6,297 bases of DNA, taken from Microcaldota archaeon (GTDB lineage Archaea > Micrarchaeota > Micrarchaeia > Micrarchaeales > Micrarchaeaceae). The notes beneath the pieces are model-generated. The model did not search any database, was not told where the DNA came from, and saw nothing but the letters and a program-made list of their open reading frames with translations. The position numbers and the translations under genes were made by a program. The DNA lies in NCBI GenBank assembly GCA_021812105.1, contig JAKAOQ010000040.1, positions 1 to 6,297 on the forward strand, written 5' to 3'. Numbering within the stretch: the stretch's first letter is position 1; each line of letters begins with the position of its first letter. Positions 1 to 6,193 of the stretch are shown here, piece after piece.

Positions 1-1204
1 TCTTTGCGTGTTCTTCCCACACGCCGCTCAGGTTGCTTTCAAGCAGTTCTCCAAACCTACCATTCATCAATTTATCATTAACATGCGACATTATTATCGC
101 TTTCGCCGCACCGTCCTCTATCTTACTTATTATGTCTGAAAGGAACCCCCTCGCTACCATGTTTGCAGATTTGTCAAGAGTCAAACCCCTGGACATGAGG
201 TAGAATTCCGCCTCGGCATCTATCGGTGCCGCCGCGGCCGAATGGGACGCCTTTACATCGTTTTCGTATATGGACATGTCGGGCAGAAGGCTTGCCCTTG
301 CATCCTTGCTCATGAGTATCGCCCTCTCCTTTATGTAAGATCTGGAGCCTGAGCTCATTTTTGGTATGAAGGCCATGTCCTTGATAAAATTGATGCTTTT
401 GCCCGTGAGGACAGATTTGGTCTCACCAAGGCACGACGTACCGGATACCGAATTAACGAGCGTGTTAAAAACGTCAAACCTCTGCTCTCCCGAGCTTATA
501 AGGGTGGAGTTTATCTCAGCCTGTGCTCCGTATCCGGCTGCGTCTATATAATTCCGGGCTACAAGGTTCTTTCCACCTTCGTAAACTTCGTTTATCCTTA
601 TCCTGCCCGATTCTTTCATCGAAACATTGCCGAAGTGTACTGCGTTGGTATTTGCATCCTCATTGTGCAAGGCATTTATTTCCACTTCGGCTCCGCTACC
701 TACTTCTATACCGCTAAATGAGAGATTTAGGGAATTTCTGGACGCTTTGGACGTAAATATCTCCATAACCTCGAGTTTGGAGCCACGAGCAGCCTTAATT
801 TCTATCTTGGTTACAAGCGGTAGGTCCATATTCGCGAATACTACCACAACCTTCCTCTTTTCGTTTTCGCCGCACTCTATGATAACCTTCCTGTCCGTAT
901 ATTTTTCAATGATCTCTACCAAGTCTTTCTCATCCTCCCAAATCACGTGCCCAGCACTACCCTTCTTCGAATCTTTTCCAAACCTTACGGAACTATCATT
1001 CAGCATGTAGCCTTTTTTCCCTACCACAGCGTCAATATTTATGTGCAACCTTTCTGCTATATTGCCGGAAAATTCCTCAAAGTATTCGTCTCCTTTCTTT
1101 GAGAAATCCAGCAACCCAATATCCTTTTCGAGGTTCAATCTGTACCTCTTGTACAGCTCTGGAGTATTCGCGTTTCCTGAAGCGCCGCTTTCTTCCGTAT
1201 CCAT
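1..1204 (-). CDS. sufD: SufD, Fe-S cluster assembly scaffold subunit (partial, 3' end off window)
   Basis: SufD is the partner of SufB in the SufBC2D complex, which assembles Fe-S clusters in the cytoplasm. The reverse strand is open for 401 codons from an ATG at 1204 to the left edge with no stop, so the C-terminus is missing, probably by few residues. The protein ends in the beta-helix and C-terminal segment shared by SufB and SufD: an IYENDVKASHSA stretch followed by EAEFYLMSRGL. His321 in that stretch matches the conserved SufD histidine (His360 in E. coli) at the SufB-SufD interface, where the nascent cluster is proposed to form. The N-terminal part is divergent, as is usual for SufD. 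The start lies 3 nt after the sufB stop. A GTG at 1207 is an alternative start. The AGGTGAT there overlaps the start itself, so translation probably depends on coupling to sufB. Family assignment is firm; the exact start is less so. Confidence 0.9.
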   Translation of the reverse strand, partial: MDTEESGASGNANTPELYKRYRLNLEKDIGLLDFSKKGDEYFEEFSGNIAERLHINIDAVVGKKGYMLNDSSVRFGKDSKKGSAGHVIWEDEKDLVEIIEKYTDRKVIIECGENEKRKVVVVFANMDLPLVTKIEIKAARGSKLEVMEIFTSKASRNSLNLSFSGIEVGSGAEVEINALHNEDANTNAVHFGNVSMKESGRIRINEVYEGGKNLVARNYIDAAGYGAQAEINSTLISSGEQRFDVFNTLVNSVSGTSCLGETKSVLTGKSINFIKDMAFIPKMSSGSRSYIKERAILMSKDARASLLPDMSIYENDVKASHSAAAAPIDAEAEFYLMSRGLTLDKSANMVARGFLSDIISKIEDGAAKAIIMSHVNDKLMNGRFGELLESNLSGVWEEHAK

Positions 1205-1207
1205 CAC

Positions 1208-2632
1208 CTAACCAACAGAGTTGCTGGTATCCAATTTTATAAGCCTCTTCAGCTCCAGAGAGTACTCGAGCGGCAATACTTTCACAAGCGGCTCAAGAAA
1301 GCCTAGAACGATAAGCGTTACCGCGTCTTCCTCGCTTAGCCCTCTCGACATGAGATAAAAAAGTTCATCCTCCCCTATCTTACCGAACTTTGCCTCGTGG
1401 CTTATCACAGCATCATCGGCGTATATCTCGTTGTATGGGTAGGTGTTTGTTTTTGATTCCTTGTCAAGAAGCAGCGCGTCGCATCTCACGGTAGCCTTTG
1501 AATTAATCGCATTTTTGTCTATGTGCAATAGCCCCCTGTAAGTAGTAAGCCCTGTGCCTTTTGATACCCCCTTGGATATTATCTTCGAAGTTGTATCGGG
1601 CGCCAGATGATAAATCTTACCTCCGCTGTCCTGGACTTGTCCATCACCTGCCACTGCTATAGATACAACATCGCCCTTCGCTCCTCTCCCCTTTAGGAAT
1701 ATGGACGGGTACTTCATGTTTGTTTTGCTGCCTATATTGGCGTCGATCCATTCCACATACGCATTCTCGTATGCGAAGGCTCTTTGTGTAACCAGGTTGT
1801 ATATGTTCTTTGACCAGTTCTGAATCGTTATGTATCTTACGTGTGCGTTCTTGTGCGCGACTATCTCTACTACCGCGGCGTGCAACGATGCACTTCTGTA
1901 TATGGGTGCAGTACATCCCTCTATGTACGTTACATCAGCATCTTCATCAGCCACTATGAGCGTCCTTTCAAACTGTCCCATGTTCTCCGCGTTGATCCTG
2001 AAATATGCGCTTAGCGGCATCGTTAATTTTACACCTTTTGGTACGTAAATAAAAGACCCCCCGCTCCATACTGCTGTATTCAGAGCTGCAAACTTGTTAT
2101 CACTGGGCGGAACCATCATTCCGAAGTATTTTTTCACGAGTTCCGGGTACTGCCTTACGGCGTTGTCCGTTGAGGTAAATATAACACCCTGCTTTTCAAG
2201 GTCCTTCCTTATGTTGCTGTATACTACCTCAGAATCGTATTGTGCCTCACCTCCGGCAAAGAATTTCCTCTCCGCTTCGGGTATCCCAAGCTTGTCAAAC
2301 GTTCTTTTTATCTCTTCAGGAACGTCTTCCCAGTTGTCTGTTTTCTTGTCTGCGGGCTTCATGTAATAGTATATACCATCGAAATCTATCTCGCTTAGAT
2401 CGGCGCCCCACGTTGGTACGGGTTTGCTTTCAAATACTTTAAACGCATCAAGTCTCTTCTGCAGCATCCACTCTGGCTCGTTCTTCACCGTCGATATCTC
2501 CCTTACAACTTCCTCCGAAAGCCCTTTCTGGGCCCTATACTTGTACTTAAGGGTATCCCTGAACCCATAGAGCTCGGAATACTTCTCTTCCGTCTGGACC
2601 ACTTCTCCGGCATCGGTATTTTCTCTTGGCAT
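1208..2632 (-). CDS. sufB: SufB, Fe-S cluster assembly scaffold protein
   Basis: SufB is the core scaffold of the SUF system. With SufD and the ATPase SufC it receives sulfur and builds Fe-S clusters for transfer to apoproteins. The 474-residue product has the normal length of an archaeal SufB and contains no intein. Visible landmarks are the IEGCTAP motif (Cys240), VRCDALL with Cys384 (equivalent to the essential Cys405 of E. coli SufB), SHEAKFGKIGEDELFY with Glu413 (equivalent to Glu434), the MSRGLSEEDA turn, and the C-terminal LPLEYSLEL segment. The N-terminal CxxCxxxC motif of some bacterial SufB proteins is absent. The ATG at 2632 is supported by GTGAT five bases upstream and by an in-frame stop (TGA, 2641-2639) just before it. 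sufD follows after 3 nt, so the two form an operon. The leader contains a possible hairpin and a TATA-like box. Confidence 0.97.
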   Translation of the reverse strand: MPRENTDAGEVVQTEEKYSELYGFRDTLKYKYRAQKGLSEEVVREISTVKNEPEWMLQKRLDAFKVFESKPVPTWGADLSEIDFDGIYYYMKPADKKTDNWEDVPEEIKRTFDKLGIPEAERKFFAGGEAQYDSEVVYSNIRKDLEKQGVIFTSTDNAVRQYPELVKKYFGMMVPPSDNKFAALNTAVWSGGSFIYVPKGVKLTMPLSAYFRINAENMGQFERTLIVADEDADVTYIEGCTAPIYRSASLHAAVVEIVAHKNAHVRYITIQNWSKNIYNLVTQRAFAYENAYVEWIDANIGSKTNMKYPSIFLKGRGAKGDVVSIAVAGDGQVQDSGGKIYHLAPDTTSKIISKGVSKGTGLTTYRGLLHIDKNAINSKATVRCDALLLDKESKTNTYPYNEIYADDAVISHEAKFGKIGEDELFYLMSRGLSEEDAVTLIVLGFLEPLVKVLPLEYSLELKRLIKLDTSNSVG

Positions 2633-2658
2633 TCTGTATCACATAACGAATAGTCATC

Positions 2659-2689
2659 GCGCGCCACAATATCGTGAACGTGGCCGCGG
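2659..2689 (-). promoter_or_regulatory. Possible hairpin in the sufB leader
   Basis: Bases 2663-2667 (GCCAC) pair with 2680-2684 (GTGGC). After a one-base bulge (2685), 2660-2662 pair with 2686-2688. This gives 8 GC-rich pairs around a 12-nt loop. The structure would sit about 27 nt upstream of the sufB start if transcription begins at the TATA-like box near 2740. It could be a regulatory leader element or only a chance GC-rich palindrome. Confidence 0.25.
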
Positions 2690-2738
2690 TGCGTCGGCGC
2701 AATCTCTATTTACGCGTATATTCAGAGTCCGAGTTAGG

Positions 2739-2746
2739 TATTTAAA
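2739..2746 (-). promoter_or_regulatory. Candidate TATA box for sufBD
   Basis: On the minus strand these bases read TTTAAATA, close to the archaeal TATA consensus. Initiation about 25 nt downstream would start the mRNA near 2715 and give a leader of roughly 80-85 nt. No purine-rich BRE was clearly recognised, and the motif is common enough that the call is tentative. Confidence 0.4.
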
Positions 2747-2842
2747 CGCTATGCGGCACAAAAGAACGCCGTGTAAAATACCCGCATCCAAACCAGCAAC
2801 ATTAAGGCACTACCGTTTTACCGTGTGCCACTGCAAATTAAC

Positions 2843-2854
2843 ATAAATATAAAA
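2843..2854 (+). promoter_or_regulatory. Candidate TATA box for the aldehyde dehydrogenase operon
   Basis: An AT-rich stretch (ATAAATATAAAA) lies about 65-75 nt upstream of the preferred ATG at 2918. It sits in a locally AT-rich segment unlike the GC-rich sufB side of the same intergenic region. Initiation would be expected near 2875-2880, giving a leader of about 40 nt. It is divergent from the sufBD promoter. The rest of the 285-nt intergenic region shows only GGCAC/GTGCC repeats that I could not assign. Confidence 0.4.
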
Positions 2855-2907
2855 TTATACTGCGCAATTATACTATTACTTCTGAATTTCTATTTGCAAA
2901 TCCAAAC

Positions 2908-2913
2908 AGGTGG
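2908..2913 (+). promoter_or_regulatory. Ribosome binding site that sets the dehydrogenase start
   Basis: AGGTGG lies four bases before the ATG at 2918 and is complementary to the archaeal 16S rRNA 3' end. It supports this ATG over the in-frame ATG at 2825, which would add 31 mostly hydrophobic residues encoded by AT-rich promoter DNA. Confidence 0.75.
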
Positions 2914-2917
2914 TTTT

Positions 2918-4543
2918 ATGGCTAAGAATAATTTTAGGAATGAATTTACATACAAAACATTTTTAGAGAATGGCAAGGAGGCAGAGTTCGACTCGCTTTT
3001 CGACAGGGAAGTTGAAAACGTGAAGAAAGAGTTCGGATCAAAGTATCCAATGATAATAGGCGGAAAGGACGTATATTCTACGGAGAATCTGGTGGAAAAG
3101 TCCCCGATTGACAACTCCACCGTTATAGGCTACTTTCAGAAAGGTACCAGGGAGGATGCCAGGCGTGCCATCTCGGCTGCCCAGGGTGCTTTCAAGGAGT
3201 GGGGCTCAACGGGCTACAAGAATAGAGCTGCATTGTTCAAGCATGCGGCCGATGTATTCTCAAAGAACAAGTTCAGGCTGGCAGCCATACTTAGCTACGA
3301 GAACGCCAAGTCCAGGTACGAATCCATCGGTGAAGTAGACGAGGCAATAGACTTTATGAGGTACTACGCCGAAGAACTCGAGTCCAACAAGGGGTATGCG
3401 CGCAAGACGGCCCTCGCCGAAAGCGCTACCAAATCTCAACTGGGCTTTCAGGGCGCCCCCTCCGACGCCGAGAAGGTCGCGATAAGCCTAAAGCCCTACG
3501 GCGTATTCGGGGTAATAGCGCCGTTCAACTTTCCGGTCTCGATATCGATAGGCATGAGCGTGGGCGCCATGATAACAGGGAACACTGTGGTGTTCAAACC
3601 CTCGTCCTCCGACAACATGACCATGCTCACCGGATTCACCATAAGCAAGCTACTCAAAGAAGCGGGACTGCCCGATGGTGTATTCAATTACATAACTGGT
3701 CCAGGATCCGAGGTCGGGGACGAACTCGTAGTAAACAAGGACGTGAGCGGCATAGTGTTCACGGGCTCGCGCGATACCGGACTCAAAATGATTTCGAAGG
3801 TATTCGGAGCCGGAATGCAGAAAGTTTTTGTGGTAGAGATGGGTGGAAAGAACCCCGCAATAGTATCAAAGTACGCCGATATAGATTCTGCAGTCTCCGG
3901 AGTGGCCAGCGCAGCTTTCGGATTCGCAGGTCAGAAGTGCAGCGCGTTGTCCAGGGTCTATGTCCACGTGTCAATAAAGGAGCTTTTCCTGAGCAAGCTG
4001 ATAGAAAAAGTACGTTCGTTCAGCATAGGCGATCCGCTGAAAAAGGAGAACTATATAGGGCCTTTGATAAGCGAGAGCGCGTACAAGCGCTACACAGACT
4101 CGGTAGAAAGGATCAGGTCGGCCGGCAGGATACTGTATGGCGGCAACGCTGTGCACGCCGAACTAAATGGGTACTACGTAGAGCCCACCATAGCCGAGCT
4201 GAGGCACGACCACGAGCTGTTTCACAGGGAGTTGTTCGTACCGATACTGCTCGTAGACTCCTACAAGGACTTCGGCGACGCTCTCATCAAGTCGAACGAC
4301 GTGGAATTCGGTCTTACTTCGGGGCTGTACAGCAAGAACAGAAAGGAAATAAAAGAGTTCTCCAACGGTATACAGTCCGGAGTCGTCTACATTAACAGGA
4401 GCATAAGCGCCACTACCGGAGCCATAGTTGGCCTGCACACGTTTGTCGGCTGGAAGGGCAGCGGCCTAACCGGGAAGGGTACGGGCAGCAAGTTCTACCT
4501 TCAGCAGTTCATGAGGGAGCAGAGCGTTTCCATAACAAAATGA
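2918..4543 (+). CDS. Aldehyde dehydrogenase, 1-pyrroline-5-carboxylate dehydrogenase-like
   Basis: This is an NAD(P)-dependent aldehyde dehydrogenase of 541 residues, likely oxidising glutamate-5-semialdehyde (1-pyrroline-5-carboxylate) to glutamate in proline/arginine catabolism. All ALDH landmarks are present: APFNFP with catalytic Asn204, the nucleotide-contacting Lys227 in FKPSS, the GSRDTG turn (283-288), general-base Glu307 in VEMGGKNP, and nucleophile Cys341 in GQKCSALS. GQKCSA, the long N-terminal region with an IIGGK segment (47-50) and the C-terminal TTGAIVG...FVGWKGSG tail are typical of the P5CDH-like group. RELFVPIL (437-444) replaces the usual EIFGP motif, which I recall as characteristic of one branch of that group. 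The start is set by the ribosome binding site at 2908-2913. The DUF192 gene follows after 4 nt. No proline dehydrogenase is nearby, so the exact substrate is inferred. Other semialdehydes are possible. Confidence 0.88.
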   Translation: MAKNNFRNEFTYKTFLENGKEAEFDSLFDREVENVKKEFGSKYPMIIGGKDVYSTENLVEKSPIDNSTVIGYFQKGTREDARRAISAAQGAFKEWGSTGYKNRAALFKHAADVFSKNKFRLAAILSYENAKSRYESIGEVDEAIDFMRYYAEELESNKGYARKTALAESATKSQLGFQGAPSDAEKVAISLKPYGVFGVIAPFNFPVSISIGMSVGAMITGNTVVFKPSSSDNMTMLTGFTISKLLKEAGLPDGVFNYITGPGSEVGDELVVNKDVSGIVFTGSRDTGLKMISKVFGAGMQKVFVVEMGGKNPAIVSKYADIDSAVSGVASAAFGFAGQKCSALSRVYVHVSIKELFLSKLIEKVRSFSIGDPLKKENYIGPLISESAYKRYTDSVERIRSAGRILYGGNAVHAELNGYYVEPTIAELRHDHELFHRELFVPILLVDSYKDFGDALIKSNDVEFGLTSGLYSKNRKEIKEFSNGIQSGVVYINRSISATTGAIVGLHTFVGWKGSGLTGKGTGSKFYLQQFMREQSVSITK

Positions 4544-4547
4544 TTTG

Positions 4548-4955
4548 ATGTGCATACTTTGGATCCTCTCCAGAGGACTGAAATTTGAAAGGAGCCAAAT
4601 CGCGATATCCAGGAAAAAGATGACTGCGCTGCTGGCCGATACTCCGAGGAAGATGACCGCGGGCCTCATGTTCATGAAGTCGCTGAAGCAAAACGAATGC
4701 ATGCTGTTTGTTTTTCCAAGGGACGGAGCGCATCCCATATGGATGCGTAATATGAAATTCAATATAGACATACTGTGGCTTGACGGCAAAAAGAAGGTTG
4801 TAGACATAGTAGAATCAGCAAAACCGATACACGGCTTAGATATTTCCAGCTACAGCTCGAATCACCCATCCAGATACGTCGTGGAACTCAATGCAGGGTT
4901 CGTAAGAAAAAACAAGGTGAAGATTGGAAACACTACACATTTTGCCTTAACGTAG
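4548..4955 (+). CDS. DUF192 (UPF0127) family small protein
   Basis: A 135-residue protein matching the DUF192 pattern: a first strand (SQIAI, 16-20), then ADTPRKMTAGLMF (30-42), LFVFPRDG (53-60), a Trp-Met motif IWMRNMKFNIDI (64-75), DGKKKVVDIVES (79-90) and ELNAGFVRKN (113-122). The family folds as a small beta-barrel-like domain. It is widespread in bacteria and archaea and has no established biochemical role. The bacterial members I recall often carry a signal peptide. Here the first ten residues are mildly hydrophobic but too short to be one, so a cytoplasmic location is likely. The ATG at 4548 (or the TTG at 4545) starts just after the dehydrogenase TGA at 4541-4543, without a visible Shine-Dalgarno site, which suggests translational coupling. 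A start at Met25 would cut off the first beta strand and is less likely. Confidence 0.85.
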   Translation: MCILWILSRGLKFERSQIAISRKKMTALLADTPRKMTAGLMFMKSLKQNECMLFVFPRDGAHPIWMRNMKFNIDILWLDGKKKVVDIVESAKPIHGLDISSYSSNHPSRYVVELNAGFVRKNKVKIGNTTHFALT

Positions 4956-5017
4956 CAGATGGCCTTACGGCTACACCTAAAAGCAGCCTTACATAAAAAC
5001 ACTTCTCCCTCCACCGA

Positions 5018-5049
5018 TTAAAAATAATAAAAATAAATAAAAGAAATAA
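5018..5049 (-). terminator. T-rich terminator of the small basic protein gene
   Basis: Read on the minus strand, the bases just past the stop codon at 5057 form several T-runs broken by single A bases, with no hairpin before them. This is the usual form of intrinsic termination in Archaea. It lies in the 101-nt convergent gap after the DUF192 gene. No comparable T-run was seen on the plus strand for that operon. Confidence 0.55.
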
Positions 5050-5056
5050 GCTAGGA

Positions 5057-5278
5057 TTATCTCCTTCCTCTCCTGTTCATCTTCGCCCTTGCAATGTAGC
5101 CAGATTTGTCTACAAAGTAAAGGTAGCCCTCCTGCCTGGAAATCTTCTCGCTTCCGACCTTCGCCTTCCTTCCGCGTCTGTTGGTCTTCATCGGGGTTCT
5201 CCACGCATATCCATCTTTTCCAATGAAGTAGAGATATCCATCTTCTCTATCTATTCTCTCCTTTCCGATTCTTTCCAT
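5057..5278 (-). CDS. Small basic protein with two tandem GYLYF repeats, function unknown
   Basis: A 73-residue, Lys/Arg-rich protein made of two tandem copies of one unit, residues 4-38 and 41-73, offset by 37 residues. About 19 of 33 aligned positions are identical. Each unit has the order G-x-E-(K/R)-I-x-R-(E/Q)-(D/E)-G-Y-L-Y-F, then K-(D/S)-G-Y, then Met and a basic NRRGR tail. I recognise the repeat as belonging to a family of small uncharacterised prokaryotic proteins but cannot give it a function. The aromatic beta-strand-like core with a basic tail would suit nucleic-acid or ribosome binding, which is only inference. The ATG at 5278 is chosen because AGGTGA (5289-5284) lies five bases upstream. 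A GTG at 5287 falls inside that site and is not a likely start. There is no signal peptide or membrane segment. A TATA box and a T-rich terminator frame it as a single-gene unit. Confidence 0.82.
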   Translation of the reverse strand: MERIGKERIDREDGYLYFIGKDGYAWRTPMKTNRRGRKAKVGSEKISRQEGYLYFVDKSGYIARAKMNRRGRR

Positions 5279-5283
5279 GACTT

Positions 5284-5289
5284 TCACCT
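5284..5289 (-). promoter_or_regulatory. Ribosome binding site that sets the repeat-protein start
   Basis: AGGTGA on the minus strand is an exact match to the archaeal anti-Shine-Dalgarno complement, five bases before the ATG at 5278. The in-frame GTG (5287-5285) is part of this site, so the protein begins at Met-Glu-Arg-Ile rather than three codons earlier. Confidence 0.8.
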
Positions 5290-5310
5290 ATACCAATACA
5301 TACACGTCAT

Positions 5311-5321
5311 ATTTATATATC
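5311..5321 (-). promoter_or_regulatory. TATA box of the small basic protein gene
   Basis: On the minus strand this reads as a run of alternating A/T (ATATATAAAT), close to the archaeal TATA consensus. Initiation about 25 nt downstream falls near 5290, just before the Shine-Dalgarno site, so the leader would be very short (about 10-15 nt). A 9-bp direct repeat lies immediately upstream. Confidence 0.6.
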
Positions 5322-5341
5322 TATCGTCGAGATATCGTCGA
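5322..5341. repeat. Two 9-bp direct repeats with 11-bp period
   Basis: TATCGTCGA occurs at 5322-5330 and again at 5333-5341, one DNA helical turn apart. The pair lies directly upstream of the TATA box of the minus-strand gene and in the shared upstream region of the PAC2 gene. The arrangement suits a regulator contacting one face of the DNA. No known operator was recognised. Confidence 0.5.
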
Positions 5342-5400
5342 ATAAGTAAACATCATAGGTATTTTTAAACCCCAGGCTGACGCAAAACACACGCAAACCA

Positions 5401-5408
5401 TTATTAAT
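5401..5408 (+). promoter_or_regulatory. Weak candidate TATA box for the PAC2 gene
   Basis: TTATTAAT would place initiation near 5430, just at the GTGAT ribosome site (5430-5434), giving a very short leader. A second AT-rich candidate (TTTTTAAA, about 5361-5368) would give a leader of about 45 nt. The sequence does not decide between them. Confidence 0.3.
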
Positions 5409-5437
5409 GCTTTTTTACAAACTCAACTAGTGATGGT

Positions 5438-6175
5438 ATGATAGAGATAAAAATGCTAAAAGACGCAGATTTCAAGGGATTCACTTTCATCGAGGGTTTC
5501 CCCGGGACCGGACTGGTGGGGCCCATGGCCATCAGCTACATAATAGACAAGCTCGGGCTGAGCTACGTGGGATACATAGACAGCGAAGAGTTTCCACCTC
5601 TGGTATCGGTTCACGGAGGCACGCCGATGAAACCGGTCAGAATGTATTACAGCGACAAATACAAGGTATGCACCGTTTTTGCAGAGTTCGCCATACCAGT
5701 AAACGCAATCTATGCGCTTTCGGATGCGGTCTACAGCTTCATAAAAAAGAACAAGTTCGGCATGGTCGTCTCTATAGGCGGAATACCGCAGAACGCTCCC
5801 AGTTCAACGACAGCATTTGCTATCGCTTCAACTCCAAAAACGCAGAAGCTCGCCAAAGATTCTGGGCTGAGCCTGATATCCGACGGGGTTTCGATAGGCG
5901 TAAGCGCTTTGCTGCTCAGCAACGCCGCAATGGATTCGTTGGACGATATAGACGTACTGGTTCCGGTAAGCAACGAAATAATCGATCCGAAGTACGCGGA
6001 GTTGGCCATAATAGCGCTCAACAAGATGATGAAACTAAGCATAGACATAGCCGACCTAGAGAAAGAGGCGAAAGAGGTAGAAGCGAAGATAAAGGACCTG
6101 ATGAAGAAAGGAAAGGATACGCACGATACCTACAAGAAAGTGGTAAGCGACACGAGCCCGTCGATGTATGCATGA
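5438..6175 (+). CDS. PAC2-family proteasome assembly chaperone/activator-like protein
   Basis: A 245-residue protein of the PAC2 family, the archaeal relatives of eukaryotic proteasome assembly chaperones (PbaA and PbaB in archaea). The hallmark EGFPGTGLVG sits at residues 19-28. A further conserved glycine/proline element, SIGGIPQN (112-119), follows in the alpha/beta domain. Residues about 203-227 are Glu/Lys-rich and likely helical or coiled-coil, leading to a flexible tail. The last three residues, Met-Tyr-Ala, fit the HbYX (hydrophobic-Tyr-any) motif by which activators and AAA ATPases dock into pockets of the 20S alpha ring. PbaB has such a tail and PbaA does not, so this protein is more PbaB-like in that respect. 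The ATG at 5438 has GTGAT three bases upstream. The gene is divergent from the repeat-protein gene and is followed after 15 nt by tRNA-Leu. PAC2 membership is firm; proteasome activation is inferred from the tail. Confidence 0.9.
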   Translation: MIEIKMLKDADFKGFTFIEGFPGTGLVGPMAISYIIDKLGLSYVGYIDSEEFPPLVSVHGGTPMKPVRMYYSDKYKVCTVFAEFAIPVNAIYALSDAVYSFIKKNKFGMVVSIGGIPQNAPSSTTAFAIASTPKTQKLAKDSGLSLISDGVSIGVSALLLSNAAMDSLDDIDVLVPVSNEIIDPKYAELAIIALNKMMKLSIDIADLEKEAKEVEAKIKDLMKKGKDTHDTYKKVVSDTSPSMYA

Positions 6176-6193
6176 TGCGCGTTTGATCATGCA
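6169..6193. repeat. Perfect 8-bp inverted repeat at the PAC2 stop / tRNA 5' end
   Basis: TGCATGAT (6169-6176) and ATCATGCA (6186-6193) are exact reverse complements around a 9-nt loop. The left arm contains the PAC2 stop codon (6173-6175). The right arm includes the first three bases of the tRNA acceptor stem. In a joint transcript this hairpin would compete with the acceptor stem and lie across the RNase P cleavage site. Confidence 0.7.

Noticed and set aside
366..1010. Plus-strand open frames opposite sufD
   Set aside because: They overlap a continuous, motif-bearing sufD frame on the other strand and show no family features or ribosome sites.
2755..2829. GGCAC at 2755 and 2806 with GTGCC at 2825 in the sufB-dehydrogenase spacer
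   Set aside because: The 5-bp arms are at chance level for this length and have no consistent spacing to either promoter.
2825..2917. A 31-residue hydrophobic N-terminal extension of the aldehyde dehydrogenase that looks like a signal peptide
   Set aside because: It is encoded by AT-rich promoter DNA, has no ribosome site, and overlaps the region upstream of a good AGGTGG/ATG at 2918. ALDH enzymes of this group are cytoplasmic.
3937..4438. Open frames of 90-150 codons in other frames of the dehydrogenase gene, on both strands
   Set aside because: They lie fully inside a well-conserved ALDH coding region, and their Arg/Gly-rich or low-complexity products look like frame shadows.
4944..4992. 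Three copies of GCCTTA (4944, 4962, 4986) and a 5-bp GTAGC/GCTAC inverted repeat around the DUF192 stop
   Set aside because: The words are short and irregularly spaced, the first is inside coding sequence, and the stem is too weak to call a terminator or operator.
5668..6186. A 172-codon frame overlapping the PAC2 gene
   Set aside because: The PAC2 frame has the family motif and a good start. The overlapping product is Arg-rich with no recognisable domain.
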